Part shown: positions 50,761 to 60,371 of the stretch, piece by piece
Numbering within the stretch: the stretch's first letter is position 1
How the letters are laid out: each line of letters opens with the position of its first letter
Assembly: GCF_003688725.1 (NCBI RefSeq)
Contig: NZ_REFP01000012.1
Location: 1 to 64,000 of the forward strand
Source: Thermoactinomyces vulgaris
GTDB lineage: Bacteria; Bacillota; Bacilli; Thermoactinomycetales; Thermoactinomycetaceae
Direction of reading: 5' to 3'
Length of the DNA stretch: 64,000 bases
The notes under the pieces: generated by a model
The model's input: only the letters and a program-made list of their open reading frames with translations
The model's database searches: none
Told to the model about the DNA's origin: nothing
Program-made: the position numbers and the translations under genes

Positions 50761-51490
50761 TCATCCGGCAGCGCATGACTTCATACATGAGAATCCCCGC
50801 CGCAACCGATGCATTTAACGATGAAACCTTCCCTCTCATCGGGAGCTTCACCAAAAAATCGCATTTCTTTTTCAACAACGTGTGAATCCCGCGCCCTTCA
50901 TTCCCGATCACCACGGCAACCGGCATGTTGTAATCAATCCCGGTATACTCCTGTTCGGCCGATCCGTCGCTTCCGACGAGCCAAACTCCCCGTTCTTTCA
51001 ATTCATCGGCAACACGATTCAAATTGGTCACCCGGACCACCGGCACATGTTGCACCGCACCGGCCGAGGTTTTTGCCACCACGGAAGTCACCCCTGCCGC
51101 CCTCCGCTTCGGAATGATGACGCCATGCGCCCCCGAAGCATCGGCTGAACGCAAAATCGATCCGAGGTTGTGGGGATCTTCAATACTGTCCAAAAGCAAA
51201 AAAAAGGGTGCCTCCTGTTTCTGCTCCGCCCGCTTAAAAAGGTCTTCCAGCGAAGCGTACTCAAAGGCAGCGACTTGGGCAACGACTCCTTGATGGTTAT
51301 TCCCTTCCGCCAATTGGTCCAAACGGGAACGGGGCACCCATTGGTACGGAACATTTTGTTTTTTGGCGTGTTCAATGATCTCATTCACGCTGAATTTGTT
51401 GATATTTTTTGCCAAAAGAATTTTTTCCACCGGGCGCCCGGACTTCAATGTTTCCAAAACCGCGTGTTTCCCGTATATCCAGTCAATCAT
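50750..51490 (-). CDS. rlmB: 23S rRNA (guanosine-2'-O)-methyltransferase RlmB-type
   Basis: This 246-residue SPOUT enzyme methylates the 2'-OH of a ribose in 23S rRNA. It has the N-terminal L30-like substrate domain (IYGKHAVLETL), then the knotted domain with DSIEDPHNLGSILRSADA, VVIGNEGRG and PMRGKVSSLNASVAAG. The ATG at 51490 overlaps the mrnC end by eight bases; a TTG eight codons upstream is an alternative. Confidence 0.94.
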   Translation of the reverse strand: MIDWIYGKHAVLETLKSGRPVEKILLAKNINKFSVNEIIEHAKKQNVPYQWVPRSRLDQLAEGNNHQGVVAQVAAFEYASLEDLFKRAEQKQEAPFFLLLDSIEDPHNLGSILRSADASGAHGVIIPKRRAAGVTSVVAKTSAGAVQHVPVVRVTNLNRVADELKERGVWLVGSDGSAEQEYTGIDYNMPVAVVIGNEGRGIHTLLKKKCDFLVKLPMRGKVSSLNASVAAGILMYEVMRCRMNDG

Positions 51491-51917
51491 TTTCCTTGTA
51501 CCCCTTTTCGACAATCTCTATCGCTGAATTCATCAATTCATGCAAACGTTGTTCATCTTTTTTCAAATACAGGTAGCCCATCAACGCTTCCAATCCGGTG
51601 CTTTGTCTGTAATCCGTCACCTTTGCGTTTTTGGGGACACTTCCTGACTTGGCATTGCGGCCGCGTCTTAAGATGTCCCGCTCTTCTTCCGTCAGATCGT
51701 TTTCAATCGCTTTGTACACTTTGGCTTGGGCCAAAGCAGACACAAATTTGGCCGCCTCTTTTTGCAAGTCCTGAGGCCGGGCAATGCCGCGGGCCACCAG
51801 GTGATGCCGGATAAATATCTCATACACGGCATCACCCAGATAAGCCAGCAACAAAGGATTATATTCCCGCGGTGTTTTTGTCAGCGGTTGAAGCATTCCG
51901 AATATATTTTCACTCAT
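51483..51917 (-). CDS. mrnC: Mini-ribonuclease III
   Basis: This 144-residue protein is an RNase III catalytic domain with no dsRNA-binding domain. Mini-III matures 23S rRNA ends. The signature NPLLLAYLGDAVYE and the second metal block TGLEALMGYLYL are present. The ATG at 51917 overlaps the cysS TGA (ATGA), with GGAG at good spacing; an ATG four codons earlier was not chosen. Confidence 0.96.
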   Translation of the reverse strand: MSENIFGMLQPLTKTPREYNPLLLAYLGDAVYEIFIRHHLVARGIARPQDLQKEAAKFVSALAQAKVYKAIENDLTEEERDILRRGRNAKSGSVPKNAKVTDYRQSTGLEALMGYLYLKKDEQRLHELMNSAIEIVEKGYKEND

Positions 51918-53311
51918 TTTCTTCTCCATCGAACTCCTTGTGGTGTATCTTCCAGCACAATCCCGCGGGCCAAAAGCTGGTCCCGGATTGCGTCAGCTTT
52001 TGCAAAATCCCGGGCTTTTCGCGCTTTTTGCCTTTCTTCGATCAAGGCTTCCAGCTCCTGCTCCAGGCGGTCTTCCGATTCGGTTGTGACCAGGCCCAGA
52101 ATTTCTTCCCCATGCGTTTTCAGCCAATCCAAGATTCCTTGAACCGTTTCCTTGGACACGACCGGTTTCGCCACCGTTTCATTCGCCAGTTTGACCACTT
52201 CAAACAGCACACTGATGGCATTGGCTGTATTGAAATCATCGTTCATCTCGGCTTCAAACTGCTCTTTGTACCGTGACAGCTTCGCGGCCGTTTCCGGATC
52301 TTCCCCGCCGGGCATCGCCGAATCCAACCGGTGTTTTAAATTTTCCACCGCGGTTTGGATCCGTTCAATGCTTCCTTCCGCCTGTCTCATCACTTCATCG
52401 CTGAAGGAAATCGGATGCCGGTAATGGGCAGATAAAAGGAAATACCGGATCGCCTCCGGGGAATAGGTCTTACGCAATTCAACCACGCGTTTGACATTCC
52501 CGAGCGATTTCGACATCTTTTCATTTCCCATATTAATATACCCGTTATGCAGCCAATAACGCACAAATGTTTTGCCCGTCCATGCCTCGCTTTGTGCGAT
52601 CTCGTTTTCGTGGTGGGGGAAGCAGAGATCCGCTCCGCCTGCATGGATGTCCAACGTGTCCCCCAGGTATTTGCGTGCCATTACGGAACATTCGATGTGC
52701 CAGCCGGGCCGCCCGCGTCCCCAAGGCGTTTCCCAGCTGATTTCCCCGGGCTTGGCGGCTTTCCACAATGCAAAATCCAACGGATGTTCCTTTTGTTCAT
52801 TGATTTCAATCCTGGCCCCCGCCTTCAATTCTTCCAACGATTGATGGGACAGTTTTCCATAATCTTTTTTGCGCAAGGAGCGGAAGTAAACATCCCCGTT
52901 CTTTTCATAAGCATATCCTTTGTCAATCAGATCCCGAATCGCTTCAATCATCTCCGGAATATGCTCGGTTGCCCGCGGATGCACATCCGCCCGTTGCACC
53001 CCCAATGTATCCATGTCCTCAAAATAAGCTTGGATGTATTGTTCGGCAATTTCCGGGACCGGTTTTCCCGTTTCTTGGGAGGCCCGGATCAACTTGTCGT
53101 CGACATCGGTGAAATTCTGCACATAAGTCACACGATAACCCCGGGAGCGCAAATACCGCCGCACCACGTCAAAAAAGACAAAGACACGGGCGTTCCCGAT
53201 ATGAATAAAGTTATATACCGTCGGGCCGCACACATAGATGCGAACCTCATTATTTTGCACTTGAAGCATTTCTTTCTTTCTGGTCAGCGTGTTGTAAAGC
53301 TGTATTGTCAT
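51914..53311 (-). CDS. cysS: Cysteinyl-tRNA synthetase
   Basis: This 465-residue class I synthetase charges tRNA-Cys. HIGN is at 37-40, KMSKS at 265-269, and the zinc ligands include Cys 28 and the later [18 protein letters not shown] residues. It starts at ATG behind GGAGGAA, inside the last 62 bases of cysE, so the two genes overlap deeply. The T-box ahead of cysE controls both. Confidence 0.97.
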   Translation of the reverse strand: MTIQLYNTLTRKKEMLQVQNNEVRIYVCGPTVYNFIHIGNARVFVFFDVVRRYLRSRGYRVTYVQNFTDVDDKLIRASQETGKPVPEIAEQYIQAYFEDMDTLGVQRADVHPRATEHIPEMIEAIRDLIDKGYAYEKNGDVYFRSLRKKDYGKLSHQSLEELKAGARIEINEQKEHPLDFALWKAAKPGEISWETPWGRGRPGWHIECSVMARKYLGDTLDIHAGGADLCFPHHENEIAQSEAWTGKTFVRYWLHNGYINMGNEKMSKSLGNVKRVVELRKTYSPEAIRYFLLSAHYRHPISFSDEVMRQAEGSIERIQTAVENLKHRLDSAMPGGEDPETAAKLSRYKEQFEAEMNDDFNTANAISVLFEVVKLANETVAKPVVSKETVQGILDWLKTHGEEILGLVTTESEDRLEQELEALIEERQKARKARDFAKADAIRDQLLARGIVLEDTPQGVRWRRK

Positions 53312-54017
53312 CGTCGGTTGTTCCTCCCTGATCCACTGGATTTTCCCTGCAGTTTAACTTCGCTTCCAACTCACTCAACCGGGCTTTTAACGCATCCATT
53401 TCAACATGCATGGATCGCAATGTTTCCGCAACCGGGTCGGGCAGGTTCACTTGATCCAAATCATCTTTCACCCTCACGCCGTCCTGAATCACTACCCGTC
53501 CCGGCACTCCGACAACGGTGGAATTGGGCGGCACATCCCGCAAGACCACCGAGCCGGCTCCGACTTTGGCAAAACGTCCGACACGAATGGAGCCCAAAAC
53601 TTTCGCCCCTGACGCAATCATCACATGATCCTCGATCGTCGGATGCCGTTTTCCTTTTTCTTTGCCTGTTCCTCCCAATGTGACGCCCTGATAAATCGTC
53701 ACATAGTCGCCAATTTCACATGTCTCTCCGATGACCACACCCATTCCGTGATCAATGAAGACCCCCCGGCCGATTTTGGCACCGGGATGAATCTCAATCC
53801 CGGTAAAAAAGCGGTTTAACTGAGATATTATACGCGCAATGAGCAACAAACGTTTTTTGTAGAACCAATGCGCCAACCGGTGAGCCCATAATGCATGCAA
53901 TCCGGAATAAGTCAACACCACTTCCAAAGTGCTCCGAGCCGCCGGATCCCGGTCAAACACCGCTTGAATATCTGCCTGCAGAGTTTGGCGAATTCCATTT
54001 TTCTTACTCCACAGCAT
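53250..54017 (-). CDS. cysE: Serine O-acetyltransferase
   Basis: This 255-residue enzyme makes O-acetylserine, the precursor of cysteine. It has the N-terminal helical domain and the left-handed beta helix with [20 protein letters not shown] (His catalytic), [20 protein letters not shown] and [14 protein letters not shown]. The C-terminal tail (residues ~205-255) is long, polar and partly overlaps cysS. The ATG at 54017 has GAGGGGG nine bases upstream; the longer frame runs through the T-box. Confidence 0.96.
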   Translation of the reverse strand: MLWSKKNGIRQTLQADIQAVFDRDPAARSTLEVVLTYSGLHALWAHRLAHWFYKKRLLLIARIISQLNRFFTGIEIHPGAKIGRGVFIDHGMGVVIGETCEIGDYVTIYQGVTLGGTGKEKGKRHPTIEDHVMIASGAKVLGSIRVGRFAKVGAGSVVLRDVPPNSTVVGVPGRVVIQDGVRVKDDLDQVNLPDPVAETLRSMHVEMDALKARLSELEAKLNCRENPVDQGGTTDDDNTALQHADQKERNASSAK

Positions 54018-54048
54018 GTCAGGTTTCCCCCTCTTATCGCCGATTTGA

Positions 54049-54300
54049 AATAGGAAATAAAAAATCTCTGCAGCACGCAAGCTACAGAGACGGTATATCC
54101 GCGGTTCCACTCTGTTTGGGCCAACCAGGCCCCTCTTTTTCCCGATAACGGCGGGTGGCCGGATCCTCCTACTCCGGGCCGCATCCGTTTCAGAGGTCAG
54201 CTCCCGGGTGCATATCAGATGTTCAGGAATGGAGCTTCGCACCGGCCAGCTCCTCTCTGGAATCCCTTTAACATCTGACTCTCCCGATCACAGCCTTGTT
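54049..54300 (-). promoter_or_regulatory. T-box riboswitch for cysteine (cysE-cysS)
   Basis: The minus strand contains the T-box AGAGTGGAACCGCGG (54099-54113) and, before it, stem I with the AG-type and GNUG-type loops. A likely specifier codon is TGC (Cys) at 54210-54212 in the sequence GATATGCACC. After the T-box a terminator TCTCTG-AGC / GCT-CAGAGA is followed by six T residues (54057-54090). Uncharged tRNA-Cys would stabilise the antiterminator and turn on cysE-cysS, as known for this operon in Bacillales. Confidence 0.93.
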
Positions 54301-54319
54301 ACTCGTTTCTATCTATATT

Positions 54320-54348
54320 ATTTTGGCGGCTTCACAAAACATTGTCAA
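54320..54348 (-). promoter_or_regulatory. promoter of the T-box operon
   Basis: A perfect TTGACA (54343-54348) with CAAAAT (54320-54325) 17 bases away, located in the end of gltX. The -10 is weak (four of six). The start near 54313 fits the beginning of the T-box leader. Confidence 0.5.
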
Positions 54349-55795
54349 TGACTTGATGCAAACGTTTTATCACCCGGTCCCGGCCAATCAAAGAAAGGCT
54401 TCCGCGCAGATCGGGGCCGTGTTCCAAACCGGTGACGGCCACCCGGACCGGCATGAACAATTTTTTCCCTTTATAACCGGTTTCTTTTTGCACCTGTTTA
54501 AACATTTTCTTGATATCATCCGGTTCAAAGGACCCGCTTTGTTGAACTTGTTCCAAAAAGGCCTTCAAGACAGCGGGAACTTGCTCTTCCGCAAGCACTT
54601 GCCGGGCTTGTTCAGAGTAATTGATTTCATCTTGGAAGAACAAATCCGACAACTCAACAATTTCCGCCGCATACTCCATTTGCTCCTGATACAAAGCGAC
54701 CAGGCGGGTCACCCAGGCTTTCTGTTCCTCATCGAGCGGCGTCCGGATGCGGCCAGCTTTTTCCAAGTGGGGAATGGCCAGCTCAACGACCCGTTCCAAG
54801 GATGCTTTTTTGATATATTGCCCGTTCATCCATTTTAATTTTCCGGTGTCAAAAATCGCCGGCGCTTTGGACACCCGCTCAAGCGAGAACACTTCTACCA
54901 GCTCTTGCGGTGTAAACATCTCTTCTTCCCCTTCCGGCGACCAACCCAAAAGCGAAATGAAGTTGACGATCGCCTCGGGTAAATAACCCAATTCCTTATA
55001 CTGATCAATGAATTGGATGATGCTTTCATCCCGTTTGCTCATTTTCTTGCCTTCGCCGTTTAAAATGAGCGGAATATGGGCAAAGACCGGCGGCTTGAAA
55101 CCAAGGGCTTCGTAAATCATGATTTGTTTCGGGGTGTTGGATAAATGCTCTTCCCCGCGGATCACATGGCTGATTTTCATCAAGGCATCATCGACAACCA
55201 CGGCAAAATTGTAAGTGGGGCGTCCGTCCGGCCGGCGAATGACAAAATCCCCGATGCCGTCGGATTCGAATTTCACCGTTCCGCGAATTTCATCCTCGAT
55301 GACAATGGTTTTTCCCTCCGGCACACGAAAGCGGACACTGGGAACCCGTCCCTCCGCTTCAAACTTCGCCCGCTGTTCCGGAGTCAAATCCCGGTCCCAT
55401 CCGCTGTATTTGGGAACTTCTCCCCGGGCAATCTGCTCCTCGCGCTCTTTTTCCAGCTCTTCTTTGGTGGTATAGCTCAAATAAGCTTTCCCTTCTTTGA
55501 GAAGCTGATCAATGTACCGATTGTAAATTTCCGTTCTCTCCATGCAACGATAAGGCCCGTAAGGACCGCCGACATCCACGCCTTCGTCCCATTCGATGCC
55601 CAGCCATTTCAACATGGCCATCTGTTTTTCATCGGCGCCCTCCACGTTCCTTTCCGTGTCAGTATCTTCGATCCGGACGATAAAATCGCCACCATTGCGT
55701 TTGGCGTGCAAATAACTGAATAATGCCGTTCTTGCACCGCCGATATGCAGATGCCCCGTGGGGCTGGGTGCATAACGTGTGCGAACCCTGTCCAT
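54332..55795 (-). CDS. gltX: Glutamyl-tRNA synthetase
   Basis: This 487-residue class I synthetase charges tRNA-Glu and, in Bacillales, mischarges tRNA-Gln for later amidation. HIGG lies at 17-20 in [11 protein letters not shown] and KMSKR at 251-255. The C-terminal all-helical anticodon-binding domain is complete. It follows ispF by 35 bases and precedes the T-box. Confidence 0.97.
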   Translation of the reverse strand: MDRVRTRYAPSPTGHLHIGGARTALFSYLHAKRNGGDFIVRIEDTDTERNVEGADEKQMAMLKWLGIEWDEGVDVGGPYGPYRCMERTEIYNRYIDQLLKEGKAYLSYTTKEELEKEREEQIARGEVPKYSGWDRDLTPEQRAKFEAEGRVPSVRFRVPEGKTIVIEDEIRGTVKFESDGIGDFVIRRPDGRPTYNFAVVVDDALMKISHVIRGEEHLSNTPKQIMIYEALGFKPPVFAHIPLILNGEGKKMSKRDESIIQFIDQYKELGYLPEAIVNFISLLGWSPEGEEEMFTPQELVEVFSLERVSKAPAIFDTGKLKWMNGQYIKKASLERVVELAIPHLEKAGRIRTPLDEEQKAWVTRLVALYQEQMEYAAEIVELSDLFFQDEINYSEQARQVLAEEQVPAVLKAFLEQVQQSGSFEPDDIKKMFKQVQKETGYKGKKLFMPVRVAVTGLEHGPDLRGSLSLIGRDRVIKRLHQVIDNVL

Positions 55796-55830
55796 GTTTT
55801 ACTCTCTCCTTTTATGCCAGATTCCATTCT

Positions 55831-56310
55831 TTATCGATTTTGCACAAGACAAACCACCGCCATGGATGCCATTCCTTCTTCGCGTCCGGTGAAACCCAGC
55901 TGCTCCGTGGTGGTGGCTTTCACATTCACCTGAGAGGTTTCCGCTTCCAAAATCTCCGCAATTCTTTGCGTCATTTGAGGAATGTACGGAGCCATCTTCG
56001 GTTTCTGGGCAATGATCACGGAATCAAGATTCCCCAATGCGTACCCCTTTTCTTTCACTTGCTTCCAGACCTCTTTTAACAACACCGCACTGTCGGCGTC
56101 TTTGTAAGCATCATCCGTATCCGGAAAGATTTTTCCGATATCCCCCATCCCTGCGGCACCCAAAATCGCATCCGTAATGGCATGCAATAAAACATCCGCA
56201 TCCGAATGGCCCATCAACCCTTTTTCGTATGGAATGGTGATGCCGCCGACAATCAGCGGTCTTCCAACAGCAAACTGGTGAACGTCAAATCCTTGTCCAA
56301 TGCGAATCAT
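55831..56310 (-). CDS. ispF: 2-C-methyl-D-erythritol 2,4-cyclodiphosphate synthase
   Basis: This 159-residue MEP-pathway enzyme forms the cyclic diphosphate in isoprenoid synthesis. The zinc ligands are Asp 9 and His 11 in GFDVHQ and His 43 in [13 protein letters not shown]. The ATG overlaps the ispD TGA (ATGA), so the two consecutive pathway enzymes are coupled. Confidence 0.97.
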   Translation of the reverse strand: MIRIGQGFDVHQFAVGRPLIVGGITIPYEKGLMGHSDADVLLHAITDAILGAAGMGDIGKIFPDTDDAYKDADSAVLLKEVWKQVKEKGYALGNLDSVIIAQKPKMAPYIPQMTQRIAEILEAETSQVNVKATTTEQLGFTGREEGMASMAVVCLVQNR

Positions 56311-56996
56311 TTCTTCTTTCCCCTCATCTGATAAATCGCTTCTGCCAAATATAAATCATCAGGTGTGGTCAGCTTGATATTTGTATATTCCCCTTGAACC
56401 ACACGCACATCCACGCCCATTTCTTCCACCAGCATGGAATCATCCGTCGCCACCGTTTCCCGTCCGGCAAAATGCTCATGCGCCGACAACAGGACCTCGC
56501 GCCGAAAAGCCTGAGGCGTTTGGACTGCCCACAGGCGCTTCCGGTCCGGGGTGTTTTCAACAATTCCCGCATCATCGACCACTTTGACCGTATCCTTCAC
56601 CGGCACAGCCAATATGGCGGCTCCGTGCATGCGGGCTTCCTCCAACAAACGGGAAATCGCTTCATGACTGACAAAAGGACGGACCGCATCATGCACCATG
56701 ACCCAGTCCGTCGAAATCTTCTTCAATCCCAGATAAACACTTTCTTGCCGTTCTTTTCCTCCGGGAACGACATGCGTCACTTTTTGAAGCCCCGCTCCCC
56801 TGATCATCTTTTGCGTCCGCCCGATCTCCTTTTGATCAGCGACAACCACCATCTCATCAATTTCGGGAAAAGATTCAAACAAGGCCAAAGTATGTATCAA
56901 GATGGGTTGACCGTGAAAGGTTAAAAACTGCTTCGGTTCACGGGCCCCCATTCTTTTTCCCAGTCCTGCGGCAGGAACCACAACTCCGACACTCAA
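56307..56996 (-). CDS. ispD: 2-C-methyl-D-erythritol 4-phosphate cytidylyltransferase
   Basis: This 230-residue nucleotidyltransferase makes CDP-methylerythritol. It has the CTP-binding [11 protein letters not shown] (8-18), [11 protein letters not shown] and [10 protein letters not shown] blocks. TTG at 56996 is the start: AAAGGAG is eight bases upstream, the sequence aligns from there, and the frame before it lacks homology. Confidence 0.96.
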   Translation of the reverse strand: MSVGVVVPAAGLGKRMGAREPKQFLTFHGQPILIHTLALFESFPEIDEMVVVADQKEIGRTQKMIRGAGLQKVTHVVPGGKERQESVYLGLKKISTDWVMVHDAVRPFVSHEAISRLLEEARMHGAAILAVPVKDTVKVVDDAGIVENTPDRKRLWAVQTPQAFRREVLLSAHEHFAGRETVATDDSMLVEEMGVDVRVVQGEYTNIKLTTPDDLYLAEAIYQMRGKKK

Positions 56997-57111
56997 GCAC
57001 CTGTCTCCTTTCGCTTTGCAACAAAATATGCCCGTCCTTGGTTTAGAATATAAACCAATCACGGGCCTCAAGCAACGGCAATTTCATTTTTTCCTTAAAG
57101 ATTTAAAAAGC

Positions 57112-58206
57112 CTACAACGCCTTTTCCAAAAGTTTCGGTTTGGCAAAAATCATCCGACCCGCAGATGTTTGCAACACACTGGTGACCAAAACATCAATCC
57201 GTTCCCCGATGTATTCACGCCCGCCTTCAATCACGATCATGGTTCCGTCATCCAAGTATGCCACGCCTTGACCATGTTCTTTCCCGTCTTTAATCACTTG
57301 AACATTGATTTCTTCCCCGGGCAACACAACGGGTTTCACGGCATTGGCCAAGTCATTGATGTTGAGCACGCTGACTCCTTGCAACTCACAAACTTTGTTC
57401 AAGTTGAAATCATTGGTGACCACTTTCCCCGACAAAACTTTGGCCAATTTGACCAGCTTGCTGTCCACTTCCTGAATTTCTTCAAAGTCGCCTTCATAAA
57501 TCAGGACATCAACATCCAGCTCTTTTTGGATCTTGTTCAGGATATCCAATCCGCGACGTCCCCGGTTCCGTTTCAGCACATCGGATGAGTCGGCGATATG
57601 TTGCAGTTCTTCGAGCACAAAGCTCGGAATCACCAACGTCCCCTCCAAAAAGCCCGTACGGCAAATATCGGCAATGCGTCCGTCAATAATCACGCTGGTG
57701 TCCAAAATTTTATGCTCAACATAAGGCTTTTCTTCGTTTTTCTGTTTTCCTTCTTTATTTTGACGCCCAAGCGTAAAAACCGAGATCAGTTCATCCCGCT
57801 TTTTGTATCCCACCCTGAATCCAAGATAACCGAACAAACCGGAAAAGATAAAAGGCAACACACGGTTTACGCCCGGTATCGGCAGCTGTGCCAACGGTTG
57901 TTGAATTAAAAATGCAACAATCAATCCGAAAATTAAACCAAGAGCCCCGAAAAGTCCATCCGCAGCCGGTATTTTAACCAAACGTTCTTCGCTCCAGCGA
58001 ATCCACTTCACCACATTATTCGACAACCAAAATGTTGCGACAAACATGATGATCGCTCCAAGAACCGCGCCAATATAATGCGGTCCCGGCACTTCGCCAA
58101 AATTCAGAGGAGACTCTTGAAGCAACCCGAAAAACTCAGGACCTAAATAATAGCCAGCGGATGCTCCGACCAAGGTGAAAGCAAGTTCGACAAAACGTTT
58201 TAACAC
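57112..58206 (-). CDS. PIN/TRAM-domain membrane protein (YacL-like)
   Basis: This 364-residue protein has four membrane segments in its first 130 residues (about 5-22, 45-65, 85-103, 118-132), a PIN nuclease-like domain (HKILDTSVIIDGRIAD with Asp 169 and Asp 175; VVTNDFNLNKVCEL) and a C-terminal TRAM RNA-binding domain (~290-350). The family is common in this spot in Bacillales (yacL); its function is not established. It starts at GTG (58206) behind GGAGG. Confidence 0.93.
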   Translation of the reverse strand: MLKRFVELAFTLVGASAGYYLGPEFFGLLQESPLNFGEVPGPHYIGAVLGAIIMFVATFWLSNNVVKWIRWSEERLVKIPAADGLFGALGLIFGLIVAFLIQQPLAQLPIPGVNRVLPFIFSGLFGYLGFRVGYKKRDELISVFTLGRQNKEGKQKNEEKPYVEHKILDTSVIIDGRIADICRTGFLEGTLVIPSFVLEELQHIADSSDVLKRNRGRRGLDILNKIQKELDVDVLIYEGDFEEIQEVDSKLVKLAKVLSGKVVTNDFNLNKVCELQGVSVLNINDLANAVKPVVLPGEEINVQVIKDGKEHGQGVAYLDDGTMIVIEGGREYIGERIDVLVTSVLQTSAGRMIFAKPKLLEKAL

Positions 58207-58328
58207 GGGGCTTCACCTCCTCCCAAAACGATGCTCGTAATAATCATTATAGACATTCTGCAAAAATGAAAACCTGATATCAAAAATTTTTCTTATGACC
58301 TTTTTGTTACAACAGAAAATAGAAACGA

Positions 58329-58817
58329 TTATGAGTCCTTATCGGAAAAGATGCCGTCAATCAACTCCATCGCCTTTTCCTCATTCATGTCTCTTGCCAG
58401 CACCAGTTCACTGATCAAAATCTGCCTGGCATTGTCCAACATTTTCCTCTCTCCGGTGGATAATCCTTTTTCTTCATCGCGGAGCATCAGCGAACAGACC
58501 ACTTCTGCCACTTCATAAATGTCTCCGCTTTTGATTTTGTCCATATTGGCACGATAACGTCGGTTCCAATTGAGTGTATCATGGTTGTCCCTTTGCCTCA
58601 TTTGTTTCAGCACTTTGTCAACGGTCGACTCATCGACCACTTCGCGCAAACCGATTTTCTCCACATTGCTCATGGGAACCATGACCTTCATATCTCCAAT
58701 GGGCATCCTCATGACATAGTACTTCTTCCGCTCACCCAAGATCTCCTTCTCTTCAATCGATTCTATGACACCTGCACCATGCATGGGGTATACCACTTTA
58801 TCGCCAACATTGAACAA
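58329..58817 (-). CDS. CarD/CdnL-family transcriptional regulator
   Basis: This 162-residue protein has the N-terminal RNA-polymerase-interacting domain (FNVGDKVVYPMHGAGVIESIE, landmarks at 2-22, Tudor-like) and the helical DNA-binding half with LNWNRRYRANMDKIKSGD and a Trp that contacts the promoter bubble. CarD/CdnL proteins stabilise open complexes, especially at rRNA promoters. The start is TTG (58817), eight bases after GGAGG; an upstream frame contains the Shine-Dalgarno. It is preceded by two possible promoters. Confidence 0.92.
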   Translation of the reverse strand: MFNVGDKVVYPMHGAGVIESIEEKEILGERKKYYVMRMPIGDMKVMVPMSNVEKIGLREVVDESTVDKVLKQMRQRDNHDTLNWNRRYRANMDKIKSGDIYEVAEVVCSLMLRDEEKGLSTGERKMLDNARQILISELVLARDMNEEKAMELIDGIFSDKDS

Positions 58818-58849
58818 AAGATCCACCTCCAGAGGCAATATCTGTTTCC

Positions 58850-58878
58850 AAGATATCACAAAACTTCAGCACAGTCAA
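58850..58878 (-). promoter_or_regulatory. possible proximal promoter of carD
   Basis: TTGACT (58873-58878), 17 bases and TATCTT (58850-58855) on the minus strand. It would start about 26 bases upstream of the coding start. It is weaker than the distal one. Confidence 0.4.
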
Positions 58879-58894
58879 TAAAATAAAAATCATT

Positions 58895-58924
58895 ATCTTA
58901 GCATACAAAACTGATTATCGTCAA
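58895..58924 (-). promoter_or_regulatory. distal promoter of carD
   Basis: TTGACG (58919-58924), 18 bases and TAAGAT (58895-58900), preceded by TGC, an extended -10. It lies back-to-back with the plus-strand promoter at 58967-58996. Confidence 0.6.
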
Positions 58925-58966
58925 TCCCTTTTTCCATTTGTCCTGCTGTTCCGTCTTGTCAAAAAA

Positions 58967-58996
58967 TTGACACTATAATTCCGCTCCCTATATAAT
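58967..58996 (+). promoter_or_regulatory. promoter of the small plus-strand gene
   Basis: TTGACA (58967-58972), 18 bases and TATAAT (58991-58996): a perfect pair of consensus hexamers. The start near 59003 gives a leader of about 95 bases before the gene at 59099. Confidence 0.85.
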
Positions 58997-59098
58997 AAAA
59001 CTGACTTCCATTGCGACCACAAGGCTGATGACACAGGTCATCCCCCGAAGTCTTTCTATAAATCTGCCGTCTCTATACGAAAAAAAGAGGTGAAAGGC

Positions 59099-59494
59099 AT
59101 GAGCGAAAACCCTTTTTCTTCCTTTCAGGAACAAGTCGATGAATTACTCATCCGGCATCGCAGTTTTTTAGATGTGACATCAAAATTTCAAGAATCCGGC
59201 ACCCGGATCAACCGGTCTCTCACCAAAGCCGTCACCGAATGCGGATGCATCCGGATTGATGCACAGAAACAACCTTACCCCACCGATGCCCCCCGTGAAG
59301 AATGGAAAAATCACTTCAAAACGCATTTATCCGGCAGGTTGTGTGACCAATGCCTGGAAACCGTTCAGACCGAAATCGGAAAAAACCTCTTTTATCTCAC
59401 TGCTTTATGCAATCTGTTGGAGATCTCCCTCCCCGAAGTGATGGAAAAGGAATCAAAAAAACTCACAACACTCGGAGTATTCAATCTCCGTTAA
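59099..59494 (+). CDS. Small conserved cysteine-containing protein, function unknown
   Basis: This 131-residue soluble protein is mostly helical. It has Cys 48 and Cys 50 in TECGCIRID and a Cys-x2-Cys pair at 82-85 in RLCDQCLE, possibly a metal site, and ends KLTTLGVFNLR. I recall very similar proteins in Paenibacillus and relatives that carry the label DUF1573, but I cannot confirm this and the usual DUF1573 pattern is not obvious. The ATG at 59099 has GAGGTG upstream; a GTG three codons earlier is less likely. It is the only plus-strand gene in the right 48 kb, with a strong promoter divergent from carD. Confidence 0.8.
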   Translation: MSENPFSSFQEQVDELLIRHRSFLDVTSKFQESGTRINRSLTKAVTECGCIRIDAQKQPYPTDAPREEWKNHFKTHLSGRLCDQCLETVQTEIGKNLFYLTALCNLLEISLPEVMEKESKKLTTLGVFNLR

Positions 59495-59504
59495 TGATTC
59501 AAAG

Positions 59505-59540
59505 GAAAACAACCCTTTTAAAAAAGGGTTGTTTATTTTT
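59505..59540. terminator. bidirectional terminator between the small gene and pssA
   Basis: ACAACCCTTTT (59509-59519) pairs with AAAAGGGTTGT (59522-59532), an 11-pair stem with a T-rich tail on the plus side and T residues on the minus side. It can serve both convergent genes. Confidence 0.85.
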
Positions 59541-59541
59541 C

Positions 59542-60252
59542 CTATTTCCACTCTTCAATCGCTTTTTCGCCATCTTCTTCACGTTTTAAACTCACGGCTT
59601 TTTTCACACCATACAAAGCATACAAAAACAAGGGAATAAACAGGACTTTTGGCAATTCGCGCGGGTATAACACGGCTGTCGCCGCAATCGCGATCAAAAA
59701 AAGCGGGGCCATCCATACGGCAGATTTCGGAATGCCCACCTTTTTAAACGTCGGATATTTGATTTGACTGACCATCAGGAAGGATAAGAAAAGCATGGCC
59801 ACCATGAGGAAATACACATTGGGCACATGATTATGATACAAAGCCATGGTCGCAAGAATCCCGCCTGCGGCCGTGATCGGCAATCCGATGAAGTAGCCCG
59901 GTTCACCAGGATGTACGTTAAAGCGTGCCAACCTCAAAGCTCCGCAAATGGGGAATATGGCTGTCACCAACCAACCTTCCATCCCCATATGTTGAAATGA
60001 AGATACATACATGATGACTGCAGGAGCCACGCCAAATGAAATAACATCCGATAATGAGTCCAACTCTTTTCCAAATTCGCTTTGCGTATTCAGCATACGG
60101 GCCACCCGCCCGTCCAAGCCATCCAGAATCATTCCGAAAATCACCATGATCGCCGCATATTCCCACGAATCTTGAAATGCCAAAAGAATTGACACAATCC
60201 CGAGTAATAAGTTCCCAACCGTTAAACAACTAGGTAATGCTCTGGCAATCAT
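59542..60252 (-). CDS. pssA: CDP-diacylglycerol-serine O-phosphatidyltransferase
   Basis: This 236-residue membrane enzyme makes phosphatidylserine, the precursor of phosphatidylethanolamine. The CDP-alcohol phosphotransferase motif DG-x2-AR-x8-G-x3-D-x3-D is exact: Asp 47, Gly 48, Ala 51, Arg 52, Gly 61, Asp 65, Asp 69. There are about seven to eight hydrophobic helices. No phosphatidylserine decarboxylase gene is adjacent. It lies downstream of disA, which is not its position in B. subtilis. Confidence 0.95.
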   Translation of the reverse strand: MIARALPSCLTVGNLLLGIVSILLAFQDSWEYAAIMVIFGMILDGLDGRVARMLNTQSEFGKELDSLSDVISFGVAPAVIMYVSSFQHMGMEGWLVTAIFPICGALRLARFNVHPGEPGYFIGLPITAAGGILATMALYHNHVPNVYFLMVAMLFLSFLMVSQIKYPTFKKVGIPKSAVWMAPLFLIAIAATAVLYPRELPKVLFIPLFLYALYGVKKAVSLKREEDGEKAIEEWK

Positions 60253-60337
60253 AAAGGGAACCTCCTAATCAGAAATACCAAAACATCTTTCAAAGTTTTC
60301 TAATTTGATGTTCTTTGTAATTTTTTAAAGTGGTTTC

Positions 60338-60371
60338 ATTATAGTCTAGGTTATTTATATATGTCTGTCAA
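60338..60371 (-). promoter_or_regulatory. probable promoter of pssA
   Basis: TTGACA (60366-60371) at the end of disA is followed by TAGACT (60343-60348) at 17 bases and by a perfect TATAAT (60338-60343) at 22 bases. The arrangement suggests a promoter here but the exact -10 box is unsure. Confidence 0.45.

Noticed and set aside
52547-53683. 378-codon plus-strand frame opposite cysS/cysE
   Set aside because: Shadow frame across two well-identified genes and their overlap.
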